Shown: positions 40,109-50,113 of the stretch, in pieces
Layout of the letters: every line of letters begins with the position of its first letter
Position numbering within the stretch: position 1 is the stretch's first letter
DNA from: Phenylobacterium sp.
GTDB taxonomy: Bacteria > Pseudomonadota > Alphaproteobacteria > Caulobacterales > Caulobacteraceae
Length of the DNA stretch: 64,000 bases
NCBI RefSeq assembly: GCF_030693625.1
Contig: NZ_JAUYAF010000051.1
Location: forward strand, 1-64,000
Direction of reading: 5' to 3'
Notes under the pieces: generated by a model
Database searches by the model: none
The model's input: the letters and a program-made list of their open reading frames with translations, nothing else
Told to the model about the DNA's origin: nothing
Position numbers and translations under genes: made by a program

Positions 40109-40231
40109 TCCCCGCTGCCGCGAAGCTGAACGCCAGACAACGGCGGGCTCAGATCGGTTTCAGGTTCGAAATGTTCATCTCCTCCTCAAGCACGCCAACC
40201 GGCGCTGCAGGACATCCAAGGAGGATGGAAG

Positions 40232-40642
40232 ATGAAGAAGATTCTGATTTCGATCGCGGCCGCTTCCGCCCTGGCCGCCGCCGCCGCCCCCGCCGCGGCT
40301 CAGTCGTACGGCGCCTATGATCGCGGCGATAACCGGCATGACCGGGGTGGCCAGCACTGGGATGATCGCGGCGGTGGTCGCGGCGGTGATCGCGCCGACA
40401 TGTTGAAGTTCCGCATCGACCGCGCCGAGCGTAACCACCAGATCAGCCGACGCGAGGCGTTTCGCCTCCGCGAGCAAGTCCGCCTGACGGAGCGTCTTTC
40501 CTGGCGGTACCGCGCCGACGGCATCGTGACCCGCTGGGAACGCGCCGACCTCGACCGCCGCTTCGACTCCATTCGGGTCCAGCTGCGCTACGAGCGCAAC
40601 GACCGTGACTACGGAGCCGGCTACGGCGGCTATCGCCGCTAG
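40232..40642 (+). CDS. Secreted repeat protein, paralogue 1
   Basis: A 136-residue protein with a signal peptide (MKKILISIAAASALAAAAAP, cleavage near AAAQS) and good ribosome site AAGGAGG. After a Gly/Asp/Arg-rich linker there is one repeat unit: FRIDRAERNHQISRREAFRL, then RLSWRYRADGIVTRWERADL and DRRFDSIRVQLRYERND, ending YGGYRR. The same unit occurs in the next two genes. It should be exported to the periplasm or beyond. No known function. A strong hairpin terminator follows. Confidence 0.82.
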   Translation: MKKILISIAAASALAAAAAPAAAQSYGAYDRGDNRHDRGGQHWDDRGGGRGGDRADMLKFRIDRAERNHQISRREAFRLREQVRLTERLSWRYRADGIVTRWERADLDRRFDSIRVQLRYERNDRDYGAGYGGYRR

Positions 40643-40659
40643 ACCCTGACGCGAACGAG

Positions 40660-40690
40660 CGGCCCCACCTCCACGGTGGGGCCGTTTCTC
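40660..40690 (+). terminator. Rho-independent terminator
   Basis: CGGCCCCAC and GTGGGGCCG form a 9-bp GC stem with a 7-base loop, directly followed by TTTCT, 18 bases after the stop of the first secreted paralogue. This suggests the first and second paralogues have separate transcripts. Confidence 0.85.
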
Positions 40691-40829
40691 GTTGCGCGGC
40701 AAGCTGTTGCAGTCGCGAAACCTGATGAACCGAGAATAACGCAGCGCTCAGATCAGCGTCAGGGGCCGTGTGGTCTCCTAGGGTCAACGTCGCCACACGG
40801 GGCGGCGGACAGATCAAAGGACCAACCCC

Positions 40830-41183
40830 ATGAAGAAGATTCTCCTGACCTTGGTCGCGGTCTCCGCCCTCACCGCCGCCGCCCTCCCCGCCGCTGCGGC
40901 GCCCCGCGGCGCCAACAACATCAACGCGCACCAGGCGCAGATCGAACACCGCATCAACCAGGGCGTCCGCGGCCACAAGCTGACCCAGCGCGAAGCCACC
41001 CAGCTCCGCACACAGGTCCGCCAGGTCGCCCGTCTCGAAGCCCGTTATCGGGTGAACGGCCTGCAGAACTGGGAACGCCAGGACCTCGACCGTCGCCTCG
41101 ACCGCGTCGGCGCGCAGGTCACCGCCCAGATGAACGACCGCGACCGCGGCGGCGGCCACTATGCCGGCGGCTATCGCCGCTAA
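40830..41183 (+). CDS. Secreted repeat protein, paralogue 2
   Basis: A 117-residue protein with a signal peptide (MKKILLTLVAVSALTAAALP, cleavage near AAAAP) and a single repeat unit: INAHQAQIEHRINQGVRGHK, LTQREATQLRTQVRQVARLE, ARYRVNGLQNWERQDLDRRL, ending GGYRR like paralogue 1. Its signal sequence, repeat and C-terminal tail all match paralogue 1, so they arose by duplication. It has its own upstream region of 140 bases after the terminator. Function unknown. Confidence 0.82.
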   Translation: MKKILLTLVAVSALTAAALPAAAAPRGANNINAHQAQIEHRINQGVRGHKLTQREATQLRTQVRQVARLEARYRVNGLQNWERQDLDRRLDRVGAQVTAQMNDRDRGGGHYAGGYRR

Positions 41184-41270
41184 GCGTCACAAACGCCCTT
41201 CCCCCAAGACCCGCCCCACTCGTCGTCTGCGAGGAGTGGAACGAGAAGAACGACCCAAGGAGACTATCTG

Positions 41271-41873
41271 ATGAAAACCCTCACCATTCTCGCCGCCGCC
41301 TCCGTCCTGGCCCTGTCGGCCGGCGCCGCGTCGGCCCAAGGCTGGACGTCCATCAACCAGCGCCAAGCCAGTCTCGACGCGCGCATCGACGCCGGCGTCC
41401 GTAGCGGCGATCTGACCCGCCAGGAGGCCGTCGGCCTGCGCAGCGACTTCCGCGCCGTCTCGAACCTGGAAGCCACCTACCGTCGTGACGGCCTGTCGAC
41501 CTGGGAACGGACCGACCTGGACCGGCGCTTTGACGCCCTCTCCAACCGCATCCGGTTCGAGCGCAACGACCGCCAGGAGCGCCCGCACCACAACGGCGGT
41601 AATGGCTGGCAGAACATCAACCAGCGCCAGGCCAACCTGGATCGCCGGATCGACCAAGGCGTCCGCAATGGCAGGATCTCACGGGCCGAGGCCGTGCGCC
41701 TGCGCGCCGAGTTCAAGACGATCGCCCGTCTGGAAAACCGCTATCGCGCCAACGGCTTGTCGAATTGGGAGCGGACCGATCTGAACCGCCGCTTCGACAC
41801 CCTCTCGGCTCGCATCCGGCTCGAGGCCAATGACTCCAACCGCTACGGGGGCGGGTACGGCCACCGTCGCTAG
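41271..41873 (+). CDS. Secreted repeat protein, paralogue 3 (two repeat units)
   Basis: A 200-residue protein with signal peptide MKTLTILAAASVLALSAGAA (cleavage near ASAQG) and two tandem copies of the repeat: INQRQASLDARIDAGVRSGD... GLSTWERTDLDRRFD, and INQRQANLDRRIDQGVRNGR... GLSNWERTDLNRRFD, each closing with RIRFERND or RIRLEAND. The AAGGAGACT ribosome site precedes the ATG. Each unit looks like a helical bundle with a conserved Gly-x-Leu/Ile-(S/T)-R-x-E-A turn and a WER-x-DL motif. Function unknown. Confidence 0.83.
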   Translation: MKTLTILAAASVLALSAGAASAQGWTSINQRQASLDARIDAGVRSGDLTRQEAVGLRSDFRAVSNLEATYRRDGLSTWERTDLDRRFDALSNRIRFERNDRQERPHHNGGNGWQNINQRQANLDRRIDQGVRNGRISRAEAVRLRAEFKTIARLENRYRANGLSNWERTDLNRRFDTLSARIRLEANDSNRYGGGYGHRR

Positions 41874-41880
41874 GTCTGCG

Positions 41881-41908
41881 GGCGGCGCGGCCACGGGTCG
41901 CGCCGCCA
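41881..41908 (+). terminator. Hairpin after paralogue 3
   Basis: GGCGGCGCG and CGCGCCGCC can pair as a 9-bp GC stem, seven bases after the stop. There is no clear T run, so termination is probable but not certain. Confidence 0.5.
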
Positions 41909-41917
41909 CCCGACTGG

Positions 41918-42159
41918 ATGATGGACATGTCCAAGATCGAGGCTGGCCGCATGAGGGTGGCCCCCCCTTCGACCTGGCGCGCGCCTATCACTGGGTATCG
42001 GTCGAAAGCTACTGGGGCGCCGGCATCCCGCGCGAGACCTTTGAGAAGGCGGTGGCCGGCAGCCTGACCATCGGGGTCTATGCGGCGGACGCCCAGTAAG
42101 GCTTTGGCCCGTTGACCGGCGTCGACCGCTGGATGGAGATCCGCAAGACCTACGCCTGA
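41918..42159 (+). pseudogene. Decayed GNAT acetyltransferase gene
   Basis: The frame from about 41965 reads FDLARAYHWVSVESYWGAGI, PRETFEKAVAGSLTIGVYAA, DAQ, then an in-frame TAA (42097-42099), then GFG-PLTGVDRWMEIRKTYA and TGA. These are the N-terminal and the extreme C-terminal parts of a small GNAT acetyltransferase; the middle, including the acetyl-CoA-binding loop, is deleted and a stop sits where a Val is normal. Upstream ATGs (41918-41927) are in another frame, joined through a run of C (about 41956-41962). That upstream piece, MMDMSKIEAGRMRVAP, looks like a histidine-kinase segment. The end overlaps the convergent gene at 42150. Confidence 0.65.
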
Positions 42160-42719
42160 GGAATGATGGTCAGTTCCGGCCAGCGGCTGCGGGCCGCCTC
42201 GGCGGTGCGCGCGAAGCCTGAGACCCGGCGATTGGGGTTCTCGCGATAGGTCAGCGAGAACAGGTCCCCCAGGCCGAAGGGGGCGACGATGGTCATGGCG
42301 CCGTCCGCCTCGAGCCTTGCCGCCACAGCGTTCAGCGGGCTGGCGAACCGGGTCAGGGCCTGGGCGCTGGAGGACAGAGGGGCGTAGGATTCGCCGAACT
42401 TGGCTTCGAACCAGAGGTGGACGCGGGCCTGGTTGCGGACCTCCACCATCTCGCGGACCGGCGGCTGGAAGGCCGCGGCCACCCGGGCGATGACGGCGTC
42501 CTCGGCGTCCCAGGAGGTGTCGGGGTCGAAGTAGGCCAGGTCGTAGTCCTTGATCCCGTGGTCGGGGTCGCGGCCGGTCAGGTGGTTCAGGACCCGCTGG
42601 TAGATGGCCCCGGAGAAGATCAGCCAGTCGGGAAGCTCCAGGGTCGCCGCCGTCTCCATGACAGCCATCAGGCTGGGGGCGGCGCGGAGGATGGCCTCCA
42701 GCTCATCGCGATGCTTCAC
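42150..42719 (-). CDS. Nucleotidyltransferase-family protein (NTP_transf_6/DUF925 type)
   Basis: A 189-residue protein with LPDWLIFSGAIYQRVLNHLT, GIKDYDLAYFDPDTSWDAED and HLWFEAKFGESYAPLSSSAQ, matching the DUF925-type nucleotidyltransferase family. The acidic pair in KDYDLAYFD is the likely metal site. Its substrate is unknown. The start is a GTG (42717-42719) that overlaps the thiD stop, GTGA, so it is translationally coupled to thiD. Confidence 0.83.
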   Translation of the reverse strand: MKHRDELEAILRAAPSLMAVMETAATLELPDWLIFSGAIYQRVLNHLTGRDPDHGIKDYDLAYFDPDTSWDAEDAVIARVAAAFQPPVREMVEVRNQARVHLWFEAKFGESYAPLSSSAQALTRFASPLNAVAARLEADGAMTIVAPFGLGDLFSLTYRENPNRRVSGFARTAEAARSRWPELTIIPQA

Positions 42720-43519
42720 GCCTTGCCCCGCAAGGGCCAGGCGTGGTCGAGGGGGCCGTGGCCGGCGCCGAATCCGGGGGCCTGGCGCATGGCCTCGTGG
42801 ACATAGGCCCAGGCCCGGGCGACGGCCTCGGTGAGGCTCAGCCCCTGGGCCAGGCCGGCCGCCACGGCCGAGGCCAGGGTGCAGCCGGTGCCGTGGGTGT
42901 GGCGGGTGTCGAGGCGCTCGCCCTCGAAGCTGGTCTCACCGTCAGGGGTCATCAGGACGTCGATGACGGTGTCGCCCTCGACGTGGCCGCCCTTCATCAG
43001 CACCGCCTGGGCGCCCAGGGTCAGCAGGCGTTCGCCGGCCCGGCGCAGGTCGTCGGTGGTGTGAACCGGCAGGCCGCTGAGGGCCTCGGCTTCGGGAGCG
43101 TTGGGGGTCAGGACGGTGGCCCTCGGGATCATCAGGGCGCGCACCGCGTCGACGGCATTGGGGGCGAGCAGGTTGGAGCCGCCCTTGGCCACCATGACCG
43201 GGTCCACGACGACGGGAACCCTTACGGTGTCGAGGATCGCGGCGACGCGCTCGACCATCTCCACGTCGCCGAGCATGCCGGTCTTGACGGCGTCGGCGCC
43301 GAGGTCGTCGAGGACGGCGCGGGCCTGGGCCTCCACCATGGCGGGGGGGATCGCATGCACCCCGTGGACGCCGAGGGTGTTCTGGGCGGTGATGGCGGTG
43401 ATGGCGGTGGCGGCGTAGCCGCCGAGCGCGGTGACGGTCTTGATGTCGGCCTGGATCCCGGCCCCGCCGCCGGAGTCGGAGCCGGCGATGATCAGGACGC
43501 GTCCGCGGGAGTCAGCCAT
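42716..43519 (-). CDS. thiD: Hydroxymethylpyrimidine/phosphomethylpyrimidine kinase
   Basis: Phosphorylates HMP and HMP-P for thiamine synthesis. This 267-residue ribokinase-fold enzyme begins with [20 protein letters not shown] and has [31 protein letters not shown] and the C-terminal [20 protein letters not shown] anion hole. Other thiamine genes are not in the window. I see no TPP riboswitch in the 71 bases upstream. Divergent from the SDR gene. Confidence 0.94.
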   Translation of the reverse strand: MADSRGRVLIIAGSDSGGGAGIQADIKTVTALGGYAATAITAITAQNTLGVHGVHAIPPAMVEAQARAVLDDLGADAVKTGMLGDVEMVERVAAILDTVRVPVVVDPVMVAKGGSNLLAPNAVDAVRALMIPRATVLTPNAPEAEALSGLPVHTTDDLRRAGERLLTLGAQAVLMKGGHVEGDTVIDVLMTPDGETSFEGERLDTRHTHGTGCTLASAVAAGLAQGLSLTEAVARAWAYVHEAMRQAPGFGAGHGPLDHAWPLRGKA

Positions 43520-43590
43520 CCTGGGGGAATAGCGGATTTGGTGGTCTCCGTGGAGGGAAGACTCGGGGGTTTTCAGCTAGGCTCACCCCC

Positions 43591-44343
43591 ATGAGCACCG
43601 ACATCAAGACCGCCATCGTCACCGGAGCCGGGTCCGGGATCGGCCGGGCCAGCGCGCTAGCCCTTGTGGAGGCGGGGTTTCACGTTTTCCTGGCCGGCCG
43701 CCGACTTGGTGAGCTGGAGGAGACGGCCCGACGAACATTGGCCGACAAGTGCACAACGATCGCCACCGATGTGAGCGACGAGGCCTCCGTCCTGGCTCTG
43801 TTCGAGGCGGTGAAAACCCGCTTTGGCCGGCTGGACCTGTTGTTCAACAACGCCGGGACCGGGGCGCCGCCCGTGCCGATGGAGGAGCTCAGCCTCGCCC
43901 ACTGGAAGCGGGTGGTGGACGTCAACCTGACCGGCGCCTTCCTCTGCACCCAAGGCGCCATCCGGCTGATGAAGGCCCAGGACCCCAGGGGCGGGCGGAT
44001 CATCAACAACGGCTCGATTTCGGCCCACAGCCCCCGGCCCCGGTCGGCGGCCTACACCGCCACCAAGCACGCCATCACCGGCCTGACCAAGTCCACCGCC
44101 CTGGATGGGCGGCCCTTCGACATCGTGTGTTCCCAGATCGACATCGGCAACGCCGCCACCGAGATGACCGCGGCCATGGCCAAGGGCGTGCCCCAGGCCG
44201 ACGGGACACTCGCGCCCGAGCCGATGATGGACGTCAAGGCCGTCGCCGACGCCGTGGTGTTCATGGCCGGCCTGCCCCTGGAGGCCAATGTCCAGTTCAT
44301 GACCGTGATGGCCACCAAGATGCCCTTCATCGGGCGGGGCTAA
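43591..44343 (+). CDS. SDR-family NAD(P)-dependent oxidoreductase
   Basis: A classical short-chain dehydrogenase of 250 residues. [15 protein letters not shown] is the cofactor loop; the catalytic Ser is in [10 protein letters not shown] and the Tyr-Lys pair in [23 protein letters not shown] near residues 54-65, without a following acidic switch that I can judge, leaves NAD or NADP preference open. The substrate is unknown. Its stop overlaps the folP stop, so the two are convergent. Confidence 0.9.
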   Translation: MSTDIKTAIVTGAGSGIGRASALALVEAGFHVFLAGRRLGELEETARRTLADKCTTIATDVSDEASVLALFEAVKTRFGRLDLLFNNAGTGAPPVPMEELSLAHWKRVVDVNLTGAFLCTQGAIRLMKAQDPRGGRIINNGSISAHSPRPRSAAYTATKHAITGLTKSTALDGRPFDIVCSQIDIGNAATEMTAAMAKGVPQADGTLAPEPMMDVKAVADAVVFMAGLPLEANVQFMTVMATKMPFIGRG

Positions 44344-45200
44344 TACCCGCCCATCCCGGCGAAGGCCTCCCACACCCGCAGCGCCTGGACGGTCTCGGCG
44401 ACGTCGTGAACCCGCACCGCCGCGACGCCGGCCGATGCGCCGGCCAGGGCCGCGGCCAGGGAGCCGCCGAGGCGGTGGGCGGGATCGCGGGCGGCCGGGT
44501 CGAGGCGGGCCAGGAAGCTCTTGCGGCTGGCGCCCAGCAGGACGGGGAAGCCCAGGGCGGTGATCTGGTCGAGGGCCGCCAGCAGGGCGAGGTTGTGCTC
44601 GAGCGTCTTGCCAAAGCCGATGCCGGGATCGAGCCAGATGCGGTCGCGGGCCACCCCCGCGGTCATGGCCGCCCGCGCGCGGGCCAGCAGGAATTCGCAG
44701 ACCTCGGCGACCACGTCCTCGTAGCGGGGGTCGGCCTGCATGGTGCGAGGCTCGCCCTGCATGTGCATGAGGATGACCTCGCAACCGAGTTCGGCGGCGG
44801 TCTCCGGCACGCCGGGAGCCGACAGCGCGGTGATGTCGTTCCAGATCGAGGCGCCGGCGAGGACGGCGGCGCGGGCCACGGCGGGCTTCACCGTGTCGAT
44901 GGAGATGGGGACGCTGGTGCGGGCGCGGACCCGGGAGATCAGCGGGACGACGCGGGCGATCTCGTCGGCCTCGCCGACCGGCTGCGCCCCCGGGCGGGAG
45001 GACTCACCGCCGATGTCGAGGATGTCGGCGCCGGCCGCCACCAGCGCCAAGGCGTGGTCGAGGCCGGCGTCAGGATCGAGGAACAGGCCGCCGTCGGAGA
45101 AGCTGTCGGGGGTGGCGTTGACGATCCCCATCACGCGCACGGGCGCCGCGGGCCTGGAGGGCGTGGACCGGGGGGTGGAACGTCCGGGTGGCGAGGTCAT
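44340..45200 (-). CDS. folP: Dihydropteroate synthase
   Basis: Joins p-aminobenzoate to 6-hydroxymethyl-dihydropterin pyrophosphate in folate synthesis, and is the sulfonamide target. [58 protein letters not shown] and [13 protein letters not shown] are the five family signatures. The ATG at 45198-45200 (MTSPPGRST) is chosen, giving 286 residues; an earlier ATG at 45293 would add a low-complexity tail. It lies downstream of ftsH on the same strand, as in the common ftsH-folP order, but a small plus-strand gene and a terminator lie between. Confidence 0.94.
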   Translation of the reverse strand: MTSPPGRSTPRSTPSRPAAPVRVMGIVNATPDSFSDGGLFLDPDAGLDHALALVAAGADILDIGGESSRPGAQPVGEADEIARVVPLISRVRARTSVPISIDTVKPAVARAAVLAGASIWNDITALSAPGVPETAAELGCEVILMHMQGEPRTMQADPRYEDVVAEVCEFLLARARAAMTAGVARDRIWLDPGIGFGKTLEHNLALLAALDQITALGFPVLLGASRKSFLARLDPAARDPAHRLGGSLAAALAGASAGVAAVRVHDVAETVQALRVWEAFAGMGGY

Positions 45201-45404
45201 GGTCCGAGCAGCTAGCAGACCTGCGTGGGGAGTCGAGGTCCTGGACGGCGCGCAGGACCAGCCGGTCTGATCCTTCGGTTCGCGGCGACGCATCTGTAAT
45301 GGGCGCCTGAGGAGGTCGGCGCACGACTCCGCCCCCAGATTGGGGGGCCCTGCTCATTCCGTCATGTTCGATGTGCTAGAAGGCGGCGAGCAAGCGAGGC
45401 TGAG

Positions 45405-45602
45405 ATGATCCTCAATCCCGTCCGTGCATACAGGCGCTGGCGTCGCGCCCAGGAAGAGGCCCTGGACGAGGCCCACATGCTGCGGCGGCGTCATGGCGAG
45501 GCCGCCCTGGACGCCGCGCGCGCCAAACTCTCCCGCGAGGACCTGAGTTCCTGGGGACGACGCGTGCTGCAGGAAACCGTGAAGGTGCTGGAGAAGGCGT
45601 GA
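45405..45602 (+). CDS. Small basic protein of unknown function
   Basis: A 65-residue, Arg- and Ala-rich helical protein, MILNPVRAYRRWRRAQEEAL then DEAHMLRRRHGEAALDAARA, preceded by GCGAGGCTGAG before the ATG at 45405. No domain. It is the only plus-strand gene between folP and ftsH, and its helical, charged character suggests a protein- or nucleic-acid-binding role, but this is a guess. A palindrome and a terminator follow. Confidence 0.65.
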   Translation: MILNPVRAYRRWRRAQEEALDEAHMLRRRHGEAALDAARAKLSREDLSSWGRRVLQETVKVLEKA

Positions 45603-45625
45603 GGCCTGGGGGAGCCCGCCTCTTC

Positions 45626-45653
45626 CTCCCCTATAGCGAAGCGTATGGGGGAG
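45626..45653. repeat. CTCCCC-type palindromic repeat
   Basis: CTCCCCTAT and ATGGGGGAG pair around GCGAAGC, resembling the units at 5379-5535. Lies 24 bases after the small basic-protein gene. Confidence 0.6.
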
Positions 45654-45663
45654 AAAGAACGAC

Positions 45664-45690
45664 AAAGGGGAGCCGTGAGGCTCCCCTTTG
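45664..45690. terminator. Bidirectional terminator between small gene and ftsH
   Basis: AAAGGGGAGCC, loop GTGA, GGCTCCCCTTT: a perfect 11-bp stem with A and T flanks on both strands. It lies 22 bases after the ftsH stop (minus) and 62 bases after the small plus-strand gene, so it can end both transcripts. Confidence 0.85.
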
Positions 45691-45711
45691 CTTTGGTGCT
45701 GGTGGTCAGCC

Positions 45712-47595
<1,884 letters not shown>

Positions 47596-47723
47596 ATTGG
47601 TTCAGACCGTTCCGGAAAGTGTCCGCTAGACCCCAAGATAGGTGTGCGGACGCGGTTTCACCAGCAAGCAGGGCGCCACAGGACAGAAGATCGCAGCGGC
47701 GCCGTGAAAAATCAGCAAAAGCA

Positions 47724-47753
47724 AAAGGCCGCGCGGGGATCCGCACGGCCTTT
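47724..47753 (-). terminator. Terminator of rpsU
   Basis: AAAGGCCG and CGGCCTTT arms with a GC-rich interior; on the minus strand the stem is followed by TTTTGCTTTT. It lies 33 bases after the rpsU stop and about 130 bases before the ftsH start. Confidence 0.85.
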
Positions 47754-47785
47754 CAAATACTTAAGCTTGGAAAAGGGTCAGGGCT

Positions 47786-48025
47786 CTACCGAGCGCCGGG
47801 AGCCTTCTTCGGGGCCGGGATCAGGCCCTCACGCTGGGCGCGCTTGCGGGCCAGCTTGCGGGCGCGGCGAACGGCCTCGGCCTTTTGGCGGGCGCGCTTT
47901 TCGCTCGGCTTTTCGTAATGCACGTGCCGCTTCATTTCGCGGAACGAGCCCTCGCGCTGCATCTTCTTCTTCAGCGCCTTGAGAGCCTGATCGACGTTGT
48001 TGTCGCGGACGAAAATCTGAACCAG
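47786..48025 (-). CDS. rpsU: 30S ribosomal protein S21
   Basis: A 79-residue small-subunit protein: [20 protein letters not shown], then [20 protein letters not shown] and a basic tail [19 protein letters not shown]. No ATG, GTG or TTG occurs where the protein should start. The only codon that fits is CTG at 48023-48025, with a perfect AGGAG eight bases upstream (AGGAGAGATAACT then CTG), giving (M)VQIFVRDNN. Longer frames using starts further upstream add unrelated residues. Divergent from the COQ9 gene. Confidence 0.92.
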   Translation of the reverse strand: MVQIFVRDNNVDQALKALKKKMQREGSFREMKRHVHYEKPSEKRARQKAEAVRRARKLARKRAQREGLIPAPKKAPGAR

Positions 48026-48200
48026 AGTTATCTCTCCTGTTACCCGTTCCCGCTCGGCCAGTCCTGGGGTCAGGCGGCGGCGAACGGACAATAGCCTTGC
48101 CCCCGGCGGCACGAGCCTCCGGGATGAGGGCGGCGAAATACCAGACACAGAGGGCGATGTCCACGGCGGACAGGAGCCTTTGGGCGCTATATTGTAAGGC

Positions 48201-48839
48201 ATGGCGCACGAAATCGACTGGGCTGAGGCCACCGAACAACAGATTCTGGATCAGGCTCTCAAGCTTGCCCCGGCGCAGGGGTGGACCTGGCCGATGGTCC
48301 GGGCGGCGGGCAAGGCCTGCGGCCTCTCCGTGGCCGAGACCGAGCTGTTGGTTCCCCATGGGCCCGCCGACCTGGCGGCCCTGCTGTCGCGGCGGCATGA
48401 CGCGCAGGCGCTGGAGCGCCTGGCGGGGACCGATCCCAAGGGGCTGAAGATGCGCGAGCGCATCCGGGCCGGCGTCGAGGCGCGGCTGGATGCGGCGGCC
48501 GCCGACGAGGGCGCCGTCCGGCGCTGGGCGGGCTATCTGGCCCTGCCGACCCGGATTCCGCTGGCGCTGAAGCTGCTGTGGGAAAGCGCCGACAGCCTGT
48601 GGCGCTGGGCGGGCGACACCGCCACCGACGAGAACCACTATTCCAAGCGCGCGATCCTGTCGGGCATCCTGATCTCGGGGCTAGCGATGCGGCTGTCGGG
48701 CGGCAAGGCGCAGGCGATGGCCTTCGTCGACAGCCGCATCGAGAACGTCATGGCCTATGAGAAATGGAAGGCCGGCCGCAAGGGCGGGGACCTGCTGGCC
48801 GACGTGGCCGCCGCCTTGGGGAAGATGCGGTACGGGTAA
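48201..48839 (+). CDS. COQ9-family protein (ubiquinone biosynthesis)
   Basis: A 212-residue COQ9-family protein; in mitochondria and alphaproteobacteria this lipid-binding, TetR-like fold helps ubiquinone hydroxylation. [20 protein letters not shown] gives the helix-turn-helix-like start, and [33 protein letters not shown] is the characteristic core. The divergent arrangement with rpsU is also seen in other alphaproteobacteria, which supports the call. The start ATG is at 48201. Downstream is a nested palindromic element. Confidence 0.85.
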   Translation: MAHEIDWAEATEQQILDQALKLAPAQGWTWPMVRAAGKACGLSVAETELLVPHGPADLAALLSRRHDAQALERLAGTDPKGLKMRERIRAGVEARLDAAAADEGAVRRWAGYLALPTRIPLALKLLWESADSLWRWAGDTATDENHYSKRAILSGILISGLAMRLSGGKAQAMAFVDSRIENVMAYEKWKAGRKGGDLLADVAAALGKMRYG

Positions 48840-48841
48840 TA

Positions 48842-49052
48842 CCGCTCATCCCGGCGAAGGCCGGGACCCAGATACATCCCCCATGCCGGCCGCTGGCCAC
48901 CCGTTCGTGTGGTTCGTGGGCAATCTTGACGGACCTCTGCGGCTTCGCAGGTCCGAAGAATTGGAACCACGAACCACACGAACCACACAAACCGGGTTCT
49001 GACCGAAAGCCGGAGACGAATCTTGGGTCCCGGCCTTCGCCGGGATGCGCGG
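48842..49052. repeat. Nested palindromic element (CCCGGC type)
   Basis: The outer arms CCGCTCATCCCGGCGAAGGC... (48842-48871) and its near-complement (49024-49052) each also fold on themselves (CCCGGC gaag GCCGGG). Inside are perfect 17-bp arms GTTCGTGTGGTTCGTGG (48903-48919) and their complement (48967-48983), and a third hairpin GGACC...GGTCC around 48931-48954. The whole interval between the COQ9 and crotonase genes can fold as one long structure. Related units lie at 56253, 58618 and 58719. Confidence 0.75.
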
Positions 49053-49108
49053 ATGTTTGCCTTCCACCGCGTCAGGGGCCGATGATGTCTCCAACGAGAG
49101 GAAACACC

Positions 49109-49969
49109 ATGACCGATGTCACCACCGCCCAGTTCGCCTGCTTCAACGTCACCATCGAGGACGGGGTCGCCCATATCCAGCTCAAGCGCCCGGAGGCCAT
49201 GAACTCCATGAGCCGGGAGTTCTGGAACGAGCTGCCGGTGATCGTGAAGGACATCGACCATAATGCGCGGGCCCGCTGCATCGTCATCAGCTCCACGGGC
49301 AAGCACTTCTCGGCCGGCATGGACCTGGCGGTGTTCGGCGGCGGGGGCTCCACCTCGGCCAACCAGGTCGCCGACCGCCACATCAACGCCGAGCAGCAGC
49401 GGCATCATATCCTCTGGCTGCAGGACTGCTTCGGCTGCCTGGACGACGCGCGTATCCCGGTGATCGTGGCCATCCAGGGCGGCTGCATCGGGGGGGCGGT
49501 CGACATGACCAGCGCCTGCGACATCCGCTACGCCACCGAGGACGCCTTCTTCTGCATCCAGGAGATCAATATCGGCATGACTGCCGATGTCGGCACCTTC
49601 CCCAGGCTCTGCAAGCTGATCCCCGAGGGCTGGGTCCGGGAGATGGCCTATACCGGCCGCCGCATGCCCGCCCAGAAGGCCAAGGAGATCGGCTGGGTCA
49701 ACGAGGTGTTCCCGACCCACGGGGCCTGCGTCGACCACGCCCTGGTGACGGCCCGCGAGATCGCCTCCAAGGCGCCCCTGGCGGTGACGGGCTCCAAGGT
49801 GATGATCAACTATGCCCGCGACCACACCATCAAGGACGGACTGGACTATATCCCCGTCTGGCAGACCGGCATGTTCTCCGGCGCCCACATGGGCGAGGCC
49901 TTCACCGCCAAGGCCGAGAAGCGCGACGCGGTGTTCCAGGACCTGCAGCCGCTGAAGCACGGGATGTGA
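49109..49969 (+). CDS. Crotonase-family protein, delta(3,5)-delta(2,4)-dienoyl-CoA isomerase-like
   Basis: A 286-residue crotonase-fold enzyme. KHFSAGMDLAVFGG and QGGCIGGAVDMTSACDIRYA form the oxyanion hole. The acidic residues in GGAVDMTSACD, CIQEINIGM and TADVGTFPRL match the three catalytic acids (Asp, Glu, Asp) of mammalian ECH1, so isomerisation of dienoyl-CoA from odd-double-bond fatty acids is the best guess. The ATG at 49109 has GAGAGG upstream. It stands alone between two palindromic elements, away from other acyl-CoA genes. Confidence 0.88.
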   Translation: MTDVTTAQFACFNVTIEDGVAHIQLKRPEAMNSMSREFWNELPVIVKDIDHNARARCIVISSTGKHFSAGMDLAVFGGGGSTSANQVADRHINAEQQRHHILWLQDCFGCLDDARIPVIVAIQGGCIGGAVDMTSACDIRYATEDAFFCIQEINIGMTADVGTFPRLCKLIPEGWVREMAYTGRRMPAQKAKEIGWVNEVFPTHGACVDHALVTAREIASKAPLAVTGSKVMINYARDHTIKDGLDYIPVWQTGMFSGAHMGEAFTAKAEKRDAVFQDLQPLKHGM

Positions 49970-49977
49970 CTGTCACC

Positions 49978-50110
49978 TCCTCTCCCGCCTGCGGGAGAGG
50001 GTAGGGTGAGGGCTCTTTCTGAGGTTCCGTTGTTGCTCGTAGGCCGAGACGCGCAGCCTTGCTGCGCGCCCCCTCACCCTACCCTCTCCCCCTGAACGGG
50101 GAGAGGAGAA
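49978..50110. repeat. Large inverted palindromic element between convergent genes
   Basis: Perfect 18-bp arms GAGAGGGTAGGGTGAGGG (49995-50012) and CCCTCACCCTACCCTCTC (50071-50088) flank a central GCGCAGCcttGCTGCGC hairpin (50051-50067). Each arm carries its own CTCTCCC...GGGAGAG stem. It fills the space between the crotonase and pentapeptide-repeat genes, and can end transcription from both sides. Confidence 0.8.
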
Positions 50111-50113
50111 GAG

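Noticed and set aside
43520..43590. TPP riboswitch before thiD
   Set aside because: The 71-base gap is too short and lacks the conserved CUGAGA-type motifs.
45070..45357. Small minus-strand gene upstream of folP
   Set aside because: It overlaps the folP N-terminus in another frame and has Arg/Pro-rich shadow composition.
48903..48919. LexA box candidate GTTCGTGTGGTTC
   Set aside because: The spacing between GTTC half-sites is five, not seven, and the sequence is one arm of a palindromic repeat away from any promoter of a repair gene.
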